64,000 nucleotides of DNA. Source: an uncultured Acetatifactor sp. (GTDB taxonomy: Bacteria > Bacillota > Clostridia > Lachnospirales > Lachnospiraceae). Below the pieces are notes generated by a model that saw nothing but the letters and a program-made list of their open reading frames with translations, was not told where the DNA came from and did no database searches. Where the stretch lies: contig NZ_CAJUCP010000017.1 in NCBI RefSeq assembly GCF_910585425.1, forward strand, positions 27,845 to 91,844, written 5' to 3'. Each line of letters starts with the position of its first letter. Positions within the stretch are counted from its first letter, which is position 1. Positions 1 to 8,569 of the stretch are shown one piece after another. Position numbers and translations under genes: made by a program.

Positions 1-243
1 CTCAAGGAGCAGTTCGAGGAGCAGGGCATCCGGGTGGAATCCATCGAAGTCACAGTCCAGACCCATGAGTTCGAGCGGAACCTGGACGAACAGGGCCGGG
101 GCAGGAACAACCAGCCGGAAAAGAAAGGCCGGGGCAGAAGGATCAATCTCGGCGGGGCAGTGTCCATGGAGGACGCGGAGGCGGAAGAGCCTGTGGCGGA
201 CAGGATGACTGCGGTGGGCAGTACGGTGGAGTACACCGCGTGA
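1..243 (+). CDS. fliK: Flagellar hook-length control protein FliK, C-terminal end (partial)
   Basis: The reading frame is open from the first base and ends at TGA 241-243, so only about the last 80 residues are present. The opening residues (LKEQFEEQGIRVESIEVTVQ) match the end of the Flg_hook domain of FliK, which contacts FlhB and switches the export apparatus from rod/hook to filament substrates. The rest is a charged, Gly/Arg-rich tail. Position directly before flgD and flgE is the standard place for fliK in Firmicutes. Identification rests mainly on that context and the short domain remnant. Confidence 0.8.
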   Translation, partial: LKEQFEEQGIRVESIEVTVQTHEFERNLDEQGRGRNNQPEKKGRGRRINLGGAVSMEDAEAEEPVADRMTAVGSTVEYTA

Positions 244-320
244 ATGCTCTATTTCATTAATGACGGAGTGCACGGAAACATGTTTCCGGAGATGAAAAAG
301 ATTAAGAAAGGAGAAAGCAG

Positions 321-1052
321 ATGAGCATATTGATGGCGCCCGTGAAAGACGGCAAGTTCGTGGAGACGGATACCCAGAACTCTTTGAAGAAGGCTACGTC
401 CTCTGACAACAACGGCATGGACAAGGACGCGTTCCTGCAGCTCCTGGTAGCGCAGATGCAGTATCAGGATCCCCTGGAGCCTACCTCCAATACGGAGTAC
501 ATTTCCCAGTATGCGCAGTTCTCGCAGGTAGAGCAGATGCAGAACATGGCAGCCACTTCAGAGCTGGCCAGGGCCACTTCTCTGGTGGGTCAGGAGGTCT
601 ATATCAAGACCACCAACTCAAAGGGAGAGTCCCAGTTGAAATACGGCAAGGTGGACTATGTGGTATTCGAGAACAACAAGGCATATCTTGCCATCGATGA
701 GTCCCTCTATTCGCTGGAAGATTTGGATACCGTTGTGGATCTGGATTACAAGAACGCATTCGACAAGGCATACGACTTCACGGTAGAGCTGAATAAGCTT
801 CCTGTGATAAGCAGCATCGACCTGTCCTATGCAGAGAAAATCGACAAGCTGGAGAAGATTTATAACGAGATGACCGATTACGAGAAGAGCTTCCTGACAG
901 ACGAGAACGTGGAGAAGCTGAAGAAGTACATCGAGAAGCTAAAGGAAGTGCGCGAGGCCGCAGGTGAGGGCGATGAAGGTGAGGACAAGGACGAGTCTGA
1001 CACCGAAGGGACAGAGGGCACTGAAGGAGCCGACGGAAGCGGCGGAGCGTAA
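321..1052 (+). CDS. flgD: Flagellar hook assembly (hook-capping) protein FlgD
   Basis: FlgD caps the growing hook and lets FlgE subunits polymerise; it is exported and removed when the hook is complete. The N-terminal third carries the family hallmark, with the stretch DKDAFLQLLVAQMQYQDPLE at about residues 34-53 followed by a NTEYISQYAQFSQVEQM segment. The central region resembles the short tudor-like domain. The last 60 residues are a helical, then strongly acidic Glu/Asp/Gly/Thr tail, an unusual extension relative to short FlgD proteins. A GAAAGGAG ribosome site lies just before the ATG. It sits between fliK and flgE, as expected. Confidence 0.95.
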   Translation: MSILMAPVKDGKFVETDTQNSLKKATSSDNNGMDKDAFLQLLVAQMQYQDPLEPTSNTEYISQYAQFSQVEQMQNMAATSELARATSLVGQEVYIKTTNSKGESQLKYGKVDYVVFENNKAYLAIDESLYSLEDLDTVVDLDYKNAFDKAYDFTVELNKLPVISSIDLSYAEKIDKLEKIYNEMTDYEKSFLTDENVEKLKKYIEKLKEVREAAGEGDEGEDKDESDTEGTEGTEGADGSGGA

Positions 1053-1106
1053 ACGGCATCACTGGCAGCGGAATTTCCTGTCAGGACAAAAAAGGAGCAT
1101 ACAGGG

Positions 1107-1505
1107 ATGGATATTCAGAACAATGGCTATATGTCCATTGCGCAGCTGACGGATCAGTATCTGGGCAAAGCTCAGAAGATGCCGGTCCGGGAGACCAAGG
1201 ATGGTCTGACCTTTCAGGATGTCCTGCAGCGTAAGGCACAGCCCGGAGACTGCAGCCTTAAGTTTTCCAAGCATGCCATGGGCAGGCTGTCTGACCGCAA
1301 TATCGAGCTGAGCGACAATCAGCTGGAGCGGCTGGCATCGGGTACAAGGAAGGCGGAGCAGAAGGGCATCAGGGATTCGCTGGTGATCGTAGATTCGCTG
1401 GCATTCATTGTGAACGTGCCGAACCAGACAGTGGTCACAGCAATGGACAGTACGCAGACAGATGAGAACATATTTACGAACATCAACGGGGCAGTTATCA
1501 TGTGA
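1107..1505 (+). CDS. Small flagellar operon protein (TIGR02530 / Flagellar_put type)
   Basis: A 132-residue soluble protein between flgD and flgE, the usual position of the conserved 'flagellar operon protein' family TIGR02530. The family-typical central part is visible: LKFSKHAMGRLSDRNIELSD at about residues 50-69, then a helix and a DSLAFIVNVPNQTVVTAMD segment. Its function is not established; an accessory role in hook export or assembly is assumed from location. The start ATG at 1107 has an AAAAGGAG ribosome site about 8 bases upstream. No membrane segment or signal peptide is seen. Confidence 0.8.
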   Translation: MDIQNNGYMSIAQLTDQYLGKAQKMPVRETKDGLTFQDVLQRKAQPGDCSLKFSKHAMGRLSDRNIELSDNQLERLASGTRKAEQKGIRDSLVIVDSLAFIVNVPNQTVVTAMDSTQTDENIFTNINGAVIM

Positions 1506-1666
1506 CCGGACCTCAAGGGGGTCATGAGCCCCTCGAATGACAGAGAGGGGCATGCTTCGTTGAAAGACATTTACCAATCAACATGTATAGCGAGTGGGCG
1601 CTTCCGGAATGCCGCACCGGAAAGGGCAGACGGATGCACTCACGAGTATAGGAGGAAGCAAGCACT

Positions 1667-3175
1667 ATGATGAGATCGCTTTTCTCTGGCGTGTCGGGAC
1701 TGAAGACACACCAGACCAGAATGGACGTTATCGGTAACAATATCGCCAACGTGAACACGGTAGCCTACAAATACAGCACCATGACGTTCGCGTCATTGAT
1801 GAGCCAGACCACCCAGAGGGCCAGCGGCGCCAATGCCACTACTGGTACGGGCGGCGTCAACGCAAGGCAGATCGGCCTGGGCGTGAAGACCAGCGCCATC
1901 AATATCAATATCACGGCCCAGGGCGCAAGCCAGTCCACGGGCAATCCCTTTGACATCATGATCACGGGGGAGAACTTCTTCGTAGTCAGCGACGGCAAGC
2001 AGAACTACTTTACCAGGGACGGTTCCTTCTATGTGGACGGAGCGGGAAACCTGGCCATGACCAGCATCGGTTACAATGTCATGGGATGGCAGCCGGATAT
2101 CGACCCCGAGACAGGGGATGTGAGGGGCATCAAGAAGGATACGGTGTCCGCCCTGCGCATCATGAGCTCCGCCAATATGACTTATCCGCCGGAGGCTACC
2201 AGTGAGGCTTATATGTCCGGTATCATTGATTTGAACGATACGGATGTGACTTCTGACGGCGGTAAGGTGGTGAACCTGAATTTCTATGATTCATTGGGGT
2301 ATACGTATACGGCTAAGTTTTCGTTTAAGCAGGATGAGGGAGTAAAAGATGCGAATGGCAATGTTACGACGGCGGCGGATCAATATAAGTATACGATGAA
2401 GCTTGTCGAACTTCAGGATTCCACAGGGGCGAAGGTGCCGGCAGGGAAATTGGCTGGGGCAAATGCGACTGATGAGGAGGAAGCTGCAGCTTACGCTGAA
2501 TTAATGAATAAGCTGATGGGGACCAAACAGGTCATATTTGACAAGAAGACTGGTAAGATTTCGACATTTACGGAAGCGACAATTAATCCTGACGGCACTG
2601 TTACTGCTGGTACTCCTGTCGATCCGAAGAAGTTTGATTTGAATTTTCATGTATTAAATGATACTACTGCTAATCCACCTAGTGATGCAGGCAATTTCCA
2701 GAAGATTAACCTGGACATCTCCCAACTGACGACCTTCGACAACAAGGGAACCTCCACCGCGGGAGCCACCAACGGCAAGGACGACAAGTACAACACCGGA
2801 TCCGGCCGCCGCGTAGGCGCCATGATCGGTGTGGCCATCCAGCAGAACGGAGAAATCTACGCAAGCTACGACAACGGCATGACCAAGCTCTTGGGCCAGA
2901 TTGCCACGGCCAGGTTCGCTAACGCGTCCGGTCTGGAGAAGCAGGCGGATAACCTGTACTCCGCCACACTGAACTCCGGCACCTTCGACGGCATCGGCGT
3001 GGACATCACCGCGGACGGCGGCTACATGTCCACCGGCCAGCTGGAGATGAGCAACGTGGACCTGTCCTCGGAGTTCACGGAGATGATCACCACCCAGCGT
3101 GGCTTCCAGGCCAACAGCCGTATCATAACTGTGTCGGATACGCTCCTGGAAGAATTAACTAATCTGAAGCGATAA
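1667..3175 (+). CDS. flgE: Flagellar hook protein FlgE
   Basis: FlgE (502 residues) forms the universal-joint hook. The N-terminus (MMRSLFSGVSGLKTHQTRMD, then VIGNNIANVNTVAYK) and the C-terminus (STGQLEMSNVDLSSEFTEMI, then TTQRGFQANSRIITVSDTLL) are the two halves of the rod/hook coiled-coil domain that fold together in the polymer. The middle is the surface-exposed, variable part. From about 2280 to 2700 the DNA becomes richer in A/T and uses different synonymous codons (GTT, TCG, ACG, AAT) from the flanks, which suggests replacement of the exposed domain by recombination. Two adjacent ATG codons (1667 and 1670) follow GGAGG at 1651-1655; the first is used here. Confidence 0.96.
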   Translation: MMRSLFSGVSGLKTHQTRMDVIGNNIANVNTVAYKYSTMTFASLMSQTTQRASGANATTGTGGVNARQIGLGVKTSAININITAQGASQSTGNPFDIMITGENFFVVSDGKQNYFTRDGSFYVDGAGNLAMTSIGYNVMGWQPDIDPETGDVRGIKKDTVSALRIMSSANMTYPPEATSEAYMSGIIDLNDTDVTSDGGKVVNLNFYDSLGYTYTAKFSFKQDEGVKDANGNVTTAADQYKYTMKLVELQDSTGAKVPAGKLAGANATDEEEAAAYAELMNKLMGTKQVIFDKKTGKISTFTEATINPDGTVTAGTPVDPKKFDLNFHVLNDTTANPPSDAGNFQKINLDISQLTTFDNKGTSTAGATNGKDDKYNTGSGRRVGAMIGVAIQQNGEIYASYDNGMTKLLGQIATARFANASGLEKQADNLYSATLNSGTFDGIGVDITADGGYMSTGQLEMSNVDLSSEFTEMITTQRGFQANSRIITVSDTLLEELTNLKR

Positions 3176-3183
3176 AATAGTTC

Positions 3184-3212
3184 TCGCAATATTAGTTAGA
3201 ATATGCTATAAT
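3184..3212 (+). promoter_or_regulatory. Candidate extended -10 promoter ahead of flbD-motAB
   Basis: Just after the flgE stop there is a perfect TATAAT at 3207-3212 preceded by TG one base upstream (extended -10), with a poor -35 (TCGCAA, 3184-3189) at 17-bp spacing. It would give internal transcription of flbD, motA, motB and genes beyond. Sequence match only. Confidence 0.5.
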
Positions 3213-3222
3213 GTCCTTTGGC

Positions 3223-3244
3223 GGGGGGCAGCGGTCTGCCCCCC
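3223..3244 (+). other. GC-rich hairpin between flgE and flbD
   Basis: A perfect 9-bp stem (GGGGGGCAG / CTGCCCCCC) with a 4-base loop. No T-tract follows, so it is not a normal intrinsic terminator; it lies about 10 bases beyond the TATAAT box and so would be at the 5' end of a transcript from that promoter. It may moderate read-through or protect the 5' end of the downstream mRNA. Confidence 0.55.
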
Positions 3245-3289
3245 ACATTCTTGTAAGAAGAGACATCGAAGTGAAGAGGGGCATTCGGT

Positions 3290-3475
3290 ATGATAGAAGT
3301 GACGAAGCTGAACGGCGTGAAGGTCCTCCTGAACCCACATCTGTTCGAAATCGTGGAGGAGACACCGGATACGGTGATCACTCTCACCACAGGAAAAAAA
3401 ATAATTGTAAAAGAAAGTAGACAAGAGATCAAAAATCTTGTAATATTATATAGAAAGGGTATTTTTGCGGAATAA
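3290..3475 (+). CDS. flbD: FlbD/SwrD family flagellar protein
   Basis: A 61-residue protein beginning MIEVTKLNGVKVLLNPHLFE and containing ETPDTVITLTTGKKIIVKE, the typical compact FlbD/SwrD pattern. In Bacillus subtilis SwrD (YlzI) is needed for full flagellar torque through the stator; the gene almost always lies between flgE and motA or fliL, as here. The start follows GAAGAGGGG by a short gap. Small size and position fit the family well. Confidence 0.9.
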   Translation: MIEVTKLNGVKVLLNPHLFEIVEETPDTVITLTTGKKIIVKESRQEIKNLVILYRKGIFAE

Positions 3476-3506
3476 TCAAAAGAAGCAAAAGGGTTAGGTG
3501 ATTCTC

Positions 3507-4304
3507 GTGGATATTGCGTCTTTAATTGGTATTGTATTATGTTTTGCGATGATGCTGTACGGTATCATAGACGGGGCCGGCATCAACAACCTGGTGAAGG
3601 AGTACTGGAACTTCCCGTCAGCCATCATTACCTTTGGTGGCGCCTTTGCCGCCACGCTGACATCCTACAGCCTGGCGGATTACATAAGCGGCCTGAAGAG
3701 TTTCGCGCTGGTCTTCAAGGCACCGGCCATAAATACTGCCGAGATGATCCGCAAGATTATAGACCTGTCCAATGTGGCGCGTAAGGAAGGTCTGCTGTCT
3801 CTGGAGGAAGCCGCGGCGGATATGGACGATGCTTTCCTGAAGAAGGGCATCCTGCTCATGGTGGACGGCACGGATCCCGAGCTGGTCCGGGCCATCATGG
3901 AGACAGAGCTGGTCAGCATCGAGGGAAGACATAAGAACTGCATCAGCTTCTGGGATACCTTGGGGGCTATGGGCCCTGCCTGGGGTATGATCGGTACGCT
4001 GATCGGTCTGGTAGATATGTTGTACCATATGGATAATGTGGCTACGCTGGGGCCTGCCATGGCTGTGGCCTTGATTACCACGTTCTATGGTTCGGTGCTT
4101 GCCAACGCCATCTGTACCCCGGTATCCAACAAGCTGAAGGCTGACAATGCGGTAGAGATGATGCTGAAAGAGGTCATGATTGAGGGGCTGCTGTCCATCC
4201 AGGCTGGCGAGAACCCGAGAGTCATCGAAGAGAAGCTGAAGTCCTTCCTGGCTCCTCAGGAGAGGGAGGCTGTATCCGGCTCAGACGCAGGGGGTGAGGA
4301 GTAA
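3507..4304 (+). CDS. motA: Flagellar motor stator protein MotA
   Basis: MotA forms the five-subunit ring around MotB in the proton- or sodium-driven stator, with four membrane segments and a cytoplasmic loop that pushes on FliG. Visible family features are the N-terminal DIASLIGIVLCFAMMLYGI membrane helix, a second helix near residue 35, and the conserved third/fourth helix region with GPAWGMIGTLIGLVDM (about residues 153-168) and a helix with a conserved TTFYGSVLAN. I prefer GTG 3507 (MDIASLIG..., AGGTGA five bases upstream) over GTG 3498, because MotA proteins usually begin M-D-x-A/T. The stop overlaps the motB start by one base. Confidence 0.95.
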   Translation: MDIASLIGIVLCFAMMLYGIIDGAGINNLVKEYWNFPSAIITFGGAFAATLTSYSLADYISGLKSFALVFKAPAINTAEMIRKIIDLSNVARKEGLLSLEEAAADMDDAFLKKGILLMVDGTDPELVRAIMETELVSIEGRHKNCISFWDTLGAMGPAWGMIGTLIGLVDMLYHMDNVATLGPAMAVALITTFYGSVLANAICTPVSNKLKADNAVEMMLKEVMIEGLLSIQAGENPRVIEEKLKSFLAPQEREAVSGSDAGGEE

Positions 4305-5131
4305 TGGCAAAACGCAAAGAGGATACGCCCCCCGCCGGATCCCCGGCGTGGATGGCGACATTCAGTGACCTGATGAACCTCCTTCTCTGCTTTTTTGTCA
4401 TGCTTTTCGCCATGTCCAGTATCGAGGAGGCCAAGCTGCAGGAATTCGTGGCTGCCATGAACAATACCTTCAGCGTGTTCGACGGCGGTGCCAGCGCCAT
4501 CGGTGACGGCTTCCTGATCAGCAACGGCGTCAGCCAGCTCAATGAGCTTGACCAGTATATCAACAGCACCGGCAAGACGGCCGACAGCGACACGGACGGA
4601 GAGGATTTCCAGGACTACGAGATGTCTCCGGAGGCCATGGAGGAGATTCTTCAGGACAAGATGCTGGAGGAGAACGAGGAGCGGGTGGAGGAGATTGAGG
4701 AGGCCCTGACCGAGAGCGACATCGCCGATGAGGTGGAGGTGAGCTTTACCGCCCAGTATGTGAAGCTGACTATGAACGGCGGTCTGCTGTTCGACTCGGG
4801 AAGCGCCCAGCTCAAGGATGACGCGAAGCTTATCATAGATAAGGTAGGGCTGATACTGGAGCGGTACGGGAATGCGGGCACTATAGAGATTGAGGGGCAT
4901 ACGGACAATGTGCCCATGAAGAGCGCCCAGTACCCCAGCAATGAGGAGCTGAGCAGCGCCAGGGCCCTGTCGGTGTTCTATTATCTGGTGGATTCCACGA
5001 CCTTGAATCCGCTGAACCTAAAGCATGCCGGGATGGGAGAGAGGGTGCCCATCGCCGACAACTCCACGCCGGAGGGCAGGAGCAGGAACAGAAGAGTTGA
5101 AATATTGATCTACAATCCGTCCCAGGGGTAA
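4304..5131 (+). CDS. motB: Flagellar motor stator protein MotB
   Basis: MotB (275 residues) anchors the stator to peptidoglycan. One N-terminal membrane helix contains the conserved ion-carrying aspartate in TFSDLMNLLLCFFVMLF (Asp22). An acidic, flexible linker of about 100 residues follows. From about residue 155 there is an OmpA-like peptidoglycan-binding domain with LLFDSGSAQL and IEIEGHTDNVPMKS, then RALSVFYYLV and SRNRRVEILI. The ATG shares its A with the motA stop (TAATG), so the two are translationally coupled, consistent with the fixed MotA:MotB ratio. Confidence 0.96.
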   Translation: MAKRKEDTPPAGSPAWMATFSDLMNLLLCFFVMLFAMSSIEEAKLQEFVAAMNNTFSVFDGGASAIGDGFLISNGVSQLNELDQYINSTGKTADSDTDGEDFQDYEMSPEAMEEILQDKMLEENEERVEEIEEALTESDIADEVEVSFTAQYVKLTMNGGLLFDSGSAQLKDDAKLIIDKVGLILERYGNAGTIEIEGHTDNVPMKSAQYPSNEELSSARALSVFYYLVDSTTLNPLNLKHAGMGERVPIADNSTPEGRSRNRRVEILIYNPSQG

Positions 5132-5174
5132 TTCACAGGGCAAAAATGATGGTAGAAGGAAGGGTTTTCGCGAT

Positions 5175-5720
5175 ATGAAGAAGAATTTGCTTAGTGTGCT
5201 GATATTGGTGCTGATGATTGTGAACATTGCCATGTCAGCGGTCATGATGATAAGCGTCACCGGCACGAACCAAAAGACGGCGGCTCTGATGGACAGCATC
5301 GGGACGGCGATGAATCTGGAGTGGAACAGCCCGGGCAGCCTGACGGACGTGCCGCTGTCGGATTCCGAGACATATAATGTAGGGACCATGACGGTTCATC
5401 TGGCCTATTCCGAAGTGGTGGGAGAGGACGGCACGGTCAGCACCAGCGACAAGCAGATGTACATTGTGTTCGACATCGCCCTCCTGCTGAACAAGACCCA
5501 TGAGGATTATGAGTCCTACGGCGGGGAAGGCATGAGCCAGTATGACAGCATGATCAAGGATACCATCGAGGGCGTGGTCACCAATTACACGGAGGAGGAA
5601 TGCCGCGCGGACTTCAGCGGCGCCATCAGGGATGAAATCCTTGCTGCCATTCAGGATCGGTTCCATTCGAAGATCGTGTACGGCATCACGCTGAGCAATG
5701 TGAAGTACGGCGGGGGCTGA
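5175..5720 (+). CDS. fliL: Flagellar basal body-associated protein FliL
   Basis: A 181-residue protein with one N-terminal membrane segment (LLSVLILVLMIVNIAMSAVM) and an extracytoplasmic domain, as in FliL, which rings the stator and supports torque. Sequence similarity to FliL is weak outside the membrane anchor and the C-terminal alpha/beta domain (ending RFHSKIVYGITLSNVKYGGG), so the call depends strongly on position between motB and fliM. Ribosome site AGAAGGAAGGG lies about 10 bases before the ATG. Confidence 0.8.
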   Translation: MKKNLLSVLILVLMIVNIAMSAVMMISVTGTNQKTAALMDSIGTAMNLEWNSPGSLTDVPLSDSETYNVGTMTVHLAYSEVVGEDGTVSTSDKQMYIVFDIALLLNKTHEDYESYGGEGMSQYDSMIKDTIEGVVTNYTEEECRADFSGAIRDEILAAIQDRFHSKIVYGITLSNVKYGGG

Positions 5721-5779
5721 TGGAGAGAACGATATGTTCGGTATGACAGATAAAAAGTTGCGACAGGAGGTGAACCTGT

Positions 5780-6760
5780 GTGGCCGATATTCTTTCCCAG
5801 GCGGAGATAGATGCCCTGCTTTCAGCCATGTCTTCCGGCGAGCTCGATACGGAACAGATACAGCAGAAGGATGAAAAAAAGGTCAAGAACTACGATTTCA
5901 GCAGTCCTACGAAGTTCTCCAAGGAACATTTGAGGACACTGGAAATCATATATGAGCATTACGCAAGGCTGCTCTCGACGAACCTGCCGGTGTACCTGCG
6001 CAAGAACGTACAGGTGTCGGTGGTGGGGTCTGAAGCCATCAAGTTCAATGAATTTACCAATTCCCTATCCAGTCCGATCATCATGGGGGTAGTCAATTTC
6101 GCTCCCCTGAACGGATCGATTATCATGGAGTTGGGCACGAATCTCGGCTATGCCATGTTGGATCGTATGCTGGGAGGAAACGGACAGCCCCTGGAGAAGA
6201 GCAGGGACTTTTCCGAGATAGAACAGATTATCATAGAGAGGATATTGGTGATGTTCGTCCAGCTCTTAAGGGAGCCCTGGAAGAACGTGATTGATATATC
6301 CCCTGTGCTGAGCCGGTTGGAGACCAATCCCCAGTTCGCGCAGGTGATCGCCCCCAGCGAGATGGTCGCCATTGTGACCTTGAGCATCAGGATTGGGGAC
6401 GTGGAGGGCATGATGACCATCTGTCTTCCTTTCCTTACCCTTGAAGATGTCATGGATAAGCTGAATACCAAATACTGGTACTCCACCATGCAGGAGATGC
6501 ATGACGAGAATTATGAGATGTACATCGAATCCATGATTCGGAAGGTGGACGTGCCGGTAAAGGCCGTGCTCGGCACGAGCACCATATCCGTAAGCGATTT
6601 CATGAATCTACAGGTGGGAGATTGCATCAAGCTGAATTCCCTGATGGATCAGGACATGGATGTCTATGTTGGCAATATCAAGAAATTTACCGCATTGCCC
6701 GGCACGGAGAGGGACTCTTATGCTGTCAGGATTACATCGGTTATTAGAGAGGAGGAATAA
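5780..6760 (+). CDS. fliM: Flagellar motor switch protein FliM
   Basis: FliM (326 residues) is a C-ring protein that binds phospho-CheY and, with FliG and FliN/FliY, sets rotation direction. The N-terminal peptide ADILSQAEIDALLSAMSSGE is the CheY-P docking motif. The middle domain contains NLPVYLRKNVQVSVVGSEAI and GSIIMELGTNLGYAMLDRMLGG (in pieces), with the characteristic GG signature at the end of that helix. The C-terminal SpoA (FliN-like) domain covers about the last 80 residues. The start is GTG 5780 behind AGGAGGTGA (5765-5773); an overlapping GTG at 5778 is in another frame. Confidence 0.96.
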   Translation: MADILSQAEIDALLSAMSSGELDTEQIQQKDEKKVKNYDFSSPTKFSKEHLRTLEIIYEHYARLLSTNLPVYLRKNVQVSVVGSEAIKFNEFTNSLSSPIIMGVVNFAPLNGSIIMELGTNLGYAMLDRMLGGNGQPLEKSRDFSEIEQIIIERILVMFVQLLREPWKNVIDISPVLSRLETNPQFAQVIAPSEMVAIVTLSIRIGDVEGMMTICLPFLTLEDVMDKLNTKYWYSTMQEMHDENYEMYIESMIRKVDVPVKAVLGTSTISVSDFMNLQVGDCIKLNSLMDQDMDVYVGNIKKFTALPGTERDSYAVRITSVIREEE

Positions 6761-6763
6761 ACA

Positions 6764-8194
6764 ATGGATGGTGCATTGTCTCAAGACGAGATAAACGCAT
6801 TACTTTCCGGCATGGATTTGTCCGAAGACGATGAAGCCGAGGCTGTTGGAAAAGGCAAAGAGGGCAACGGGGGTGCGGGAGGAGCAGTCCAGAGCATAGA
6901 AGAAGCCATGGAGCTGCTTTCGGATGTAGAGAAGGACGCTGTGGGCGAGGTCGCCAATATCAGCATGGGCTCTTCGGCGACTACATTGTATTCCCTTGTG
7001 AACAGGAAAGTCAATATCACCACACCGGAGGTGGGATTTGCCACATGGGATAATCTGCTGGATCAGTATGAAAGGCCCTGCGTCTTCATTCAGATCAAGT
7101 ATACGGTAGGCCTGGACGGCACGAATATCCTGATACTGAAAGAACATGACGTGAAGGTCATTACCGACCTGATGATGGGCGGAGACGGCACGAACACGGA
7201 CGGCGAGCTGGGGGAGCTGCACCTGAGCGCCATATCCGAGGCCATGAACCAGATGATGGGAGCATCGGCCACCTCTCTCTCCACCATGATGAACACGAAG
7301 ATCGACATCAGCCCACCGGAGGCAGAGCTGCTGGATCTGGCGCTGGTGCGCAACGGAGAGGATGTGTCGCCGTTCTTGGGCGGCGTGTTCGTGAAGATAT
7401 CCTTCCGGATGCAGATCGATGATTTGGTGGACAGTTCCATCATGCAGTTATACCCGATAGACTTTGCCCGCAAGGTAGTGGATACGTTCATGAACTCCCA
7501 GTCACCGGCTGAGGAGAAGAAGGAGGAAGCGCCTGCTGCCGCGACGTCTCAGGCCTCTGGCCAGCAGCCGCCTGTGAATCAGATGGGAGGGGCTCCGCAG
7601 ATGGATATGAATGCGGGAGCGAACGCAGGCTACGGAGCAGCTGGTATGGGAATGCAGGCGGGAGCCGGCATGAATCCCCAGATGGATCCGAACGCCATGA
7701 TGAACATGGGCGGAATGCAGATGGGAGCCATGGGAATGAATCCTCAGATGATGGGCATGGGCGGGATGCAGATGGGAGCCATGGGAATGAACCCTCAGAT
7801 GATGGGCATGGGTGGAATGCCTATGGGAATGAATCCCCAGATGATGAATATGGGCATGCCCGGGGGCGCAGCCATGAACCAGCAGGCCGCCATGCAGAAC
7901 ATCAATGTTCAGCCTGCGCAGTTCCAGAGCTTTTCCAGCGACGGAAGCGCCATAGCAGGACAGGAGAACATCGGTCTCATCATGGATGTCCCTCTGAACG
8001 TTACCGTAGAGCTTGGCCGCACGAGCAAGTCGATTTCCGAAATTCTTGACTTTGCGCCCGGTTCCATTATCGAGCTCGACCGCATCGCCGGTGAACCGAT
8101 AGACGTGCTGGTGAACGGAAAGCTCGTCGCAAAGGGAGAAGTGGTTGTAATTGAAGAATGCTTCAGTGTAAGAATAACTGAGATTATCAAGTAG
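6764..8194 (+). CDS. fliY: Flagellar motor switch phosphatase FliY (CheC-like plus FliN domains)
   Basis: FliY (476 residues) combines a second CheY-P docking peptide (LSQDEINALLSGM at the N-terminus), a CheC-like CheY-P phosphatase domain (two E-x-x-N motifs, in AVGEVANISMGSSATTL and AISEAMNQMMGASATSL) and a C-terminal FliN/SpoA domain (about residues 395-476, TVELGRTSKSISEILDFAPG). The two domains are joined by an exceptionally long Met/Gly/Asn/Pro/Gln-rich linker of about 130 residues with a tandem repeat. It forms the lower C-ring with FliM and removes phosphate from CheY-P. Starts 4 bases after fliM. Confidence 0.95.
   Translation: MDGALSQDEINALLSGMDLSEDDEAEAVGKGKEGNGGAGGAVQSIEEAMELLSDVEKDAVGEVANISMGSSATTLYSLVNRKVNITTPEVGFATWDNLLDQYERPCVFIQIKYTVGLDGTNILILKEHDVKVITDLMMGGDGTNTDGELGELHLSAISEAMNQMMGASATSLSTMMNTKIDISPPEAELLDLALVRNGEDVSPFLGGVFVKISFRMQIDDLVDSSIMQLYPIDFARKVVDTFMNSQSPAEEKKEEAPAAATSQASGQQPPVNQMGGAPQMDMNAGANAGYGAAGMGMQAGAGMNPQMDPNAMMNMGGMQMGAMGMNPQMMGMGGMQMGAMGMNPQMMGMGGMPMGMNPQMMNMGMPGGAAMNQQAAMQNINVQPAQFQSFSSDGSAIAGQENIGLIMDVPLNVTVELGRTSKSISEILDFAPGSIIELDRIAGEPIDVLVNGKLVAKGEVVVIEECFSVRITEIIK
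7706..7855 (+). repeat. 51-bp tandem repeat within fliY
   Basis: Units start at 7706, 7757 and 7808, a period of 51 bp, i.e. 17 codons, so the frame is preserved. Each encodes a variant of MGGMQMGAMGMNPQMMG; the third copy lacks a 12-bp piece (the QMGA codons). Units 1 and 2 are nearly identical in DNA, implying recent duplication by slippage. It forms part of the interdomain linker of FliY. Confidence 0.85.
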
Positions 8195-8206
8195 GAGGAT
8201 GGTTTA

Positions 8207-8569
8207 ATGGCAAAGAATATTCTGATTTGCGATGATGCGGCGTTCATGAGGATGATGATCAAGAACGTCCTGGCCAAGGGCGGTTACAACGTGGTCGGGG
8301 AAGCCGAGAACGGCGCGAAGGCAGTGGAGAAGTACAAGGAGCTGTCTCCGGATCTGGTGCTGATGGATATCACCATGCCTGAGATGGACGGCATCCAGGC
8401 CCTGAAGGAAATCAAGGCAATCGACGGCGGCGCGAAGGTCATCATGTGCTCTGCCATGGGACAGCAGGCGATGGTGGTGGAATCCATCCAGGCCGGTGCG
8501 AAGGACTTTATCGTGAAGCCGTTCCAGGAGGATCGTGTCCTGGAGGCTGTGAAGAAGGTCATTGGCTGA
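8207..8569 (+). CDS. cheY: Chemotaxis response regulator CheY
   Basis: A stand-alone receiver domain of 120 residues. All active-site residues are present: Asp9/Asp10 (ILICDDAAFMR), phospho-acceptor Asp54 (LVLMDITMPEMDG), Ser82 (IMCSAMG) and Lys104 (FIVKPF). CheY-P binds FliM and FliY docking peptides encoded just upstream and changes motor rotation. Location between fliY and fliO is normal for clostridial and bacillar motility operons. Its stop overlaps the fliO ATG (TGATG). Confidence 0.96.
   Translation: MAKNILICDDAAFMRMMIKNVLAKGGYNVVGEAENGAKAVEKYKELSPDLVLMDITMPEMDGIQALKEIKAIDGGAKVIMCSAMGQQAMVVESIQAGAKDFIVKPFQEDRVLEAVKKVIG

Noticed and set aside
7706..7855. Tandem repeats as a CRISPR array
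   Set aside because: The repeats are contiguous, in frame, and encode a FliY linker; there are no spacers or cas genes anywhere in the window.
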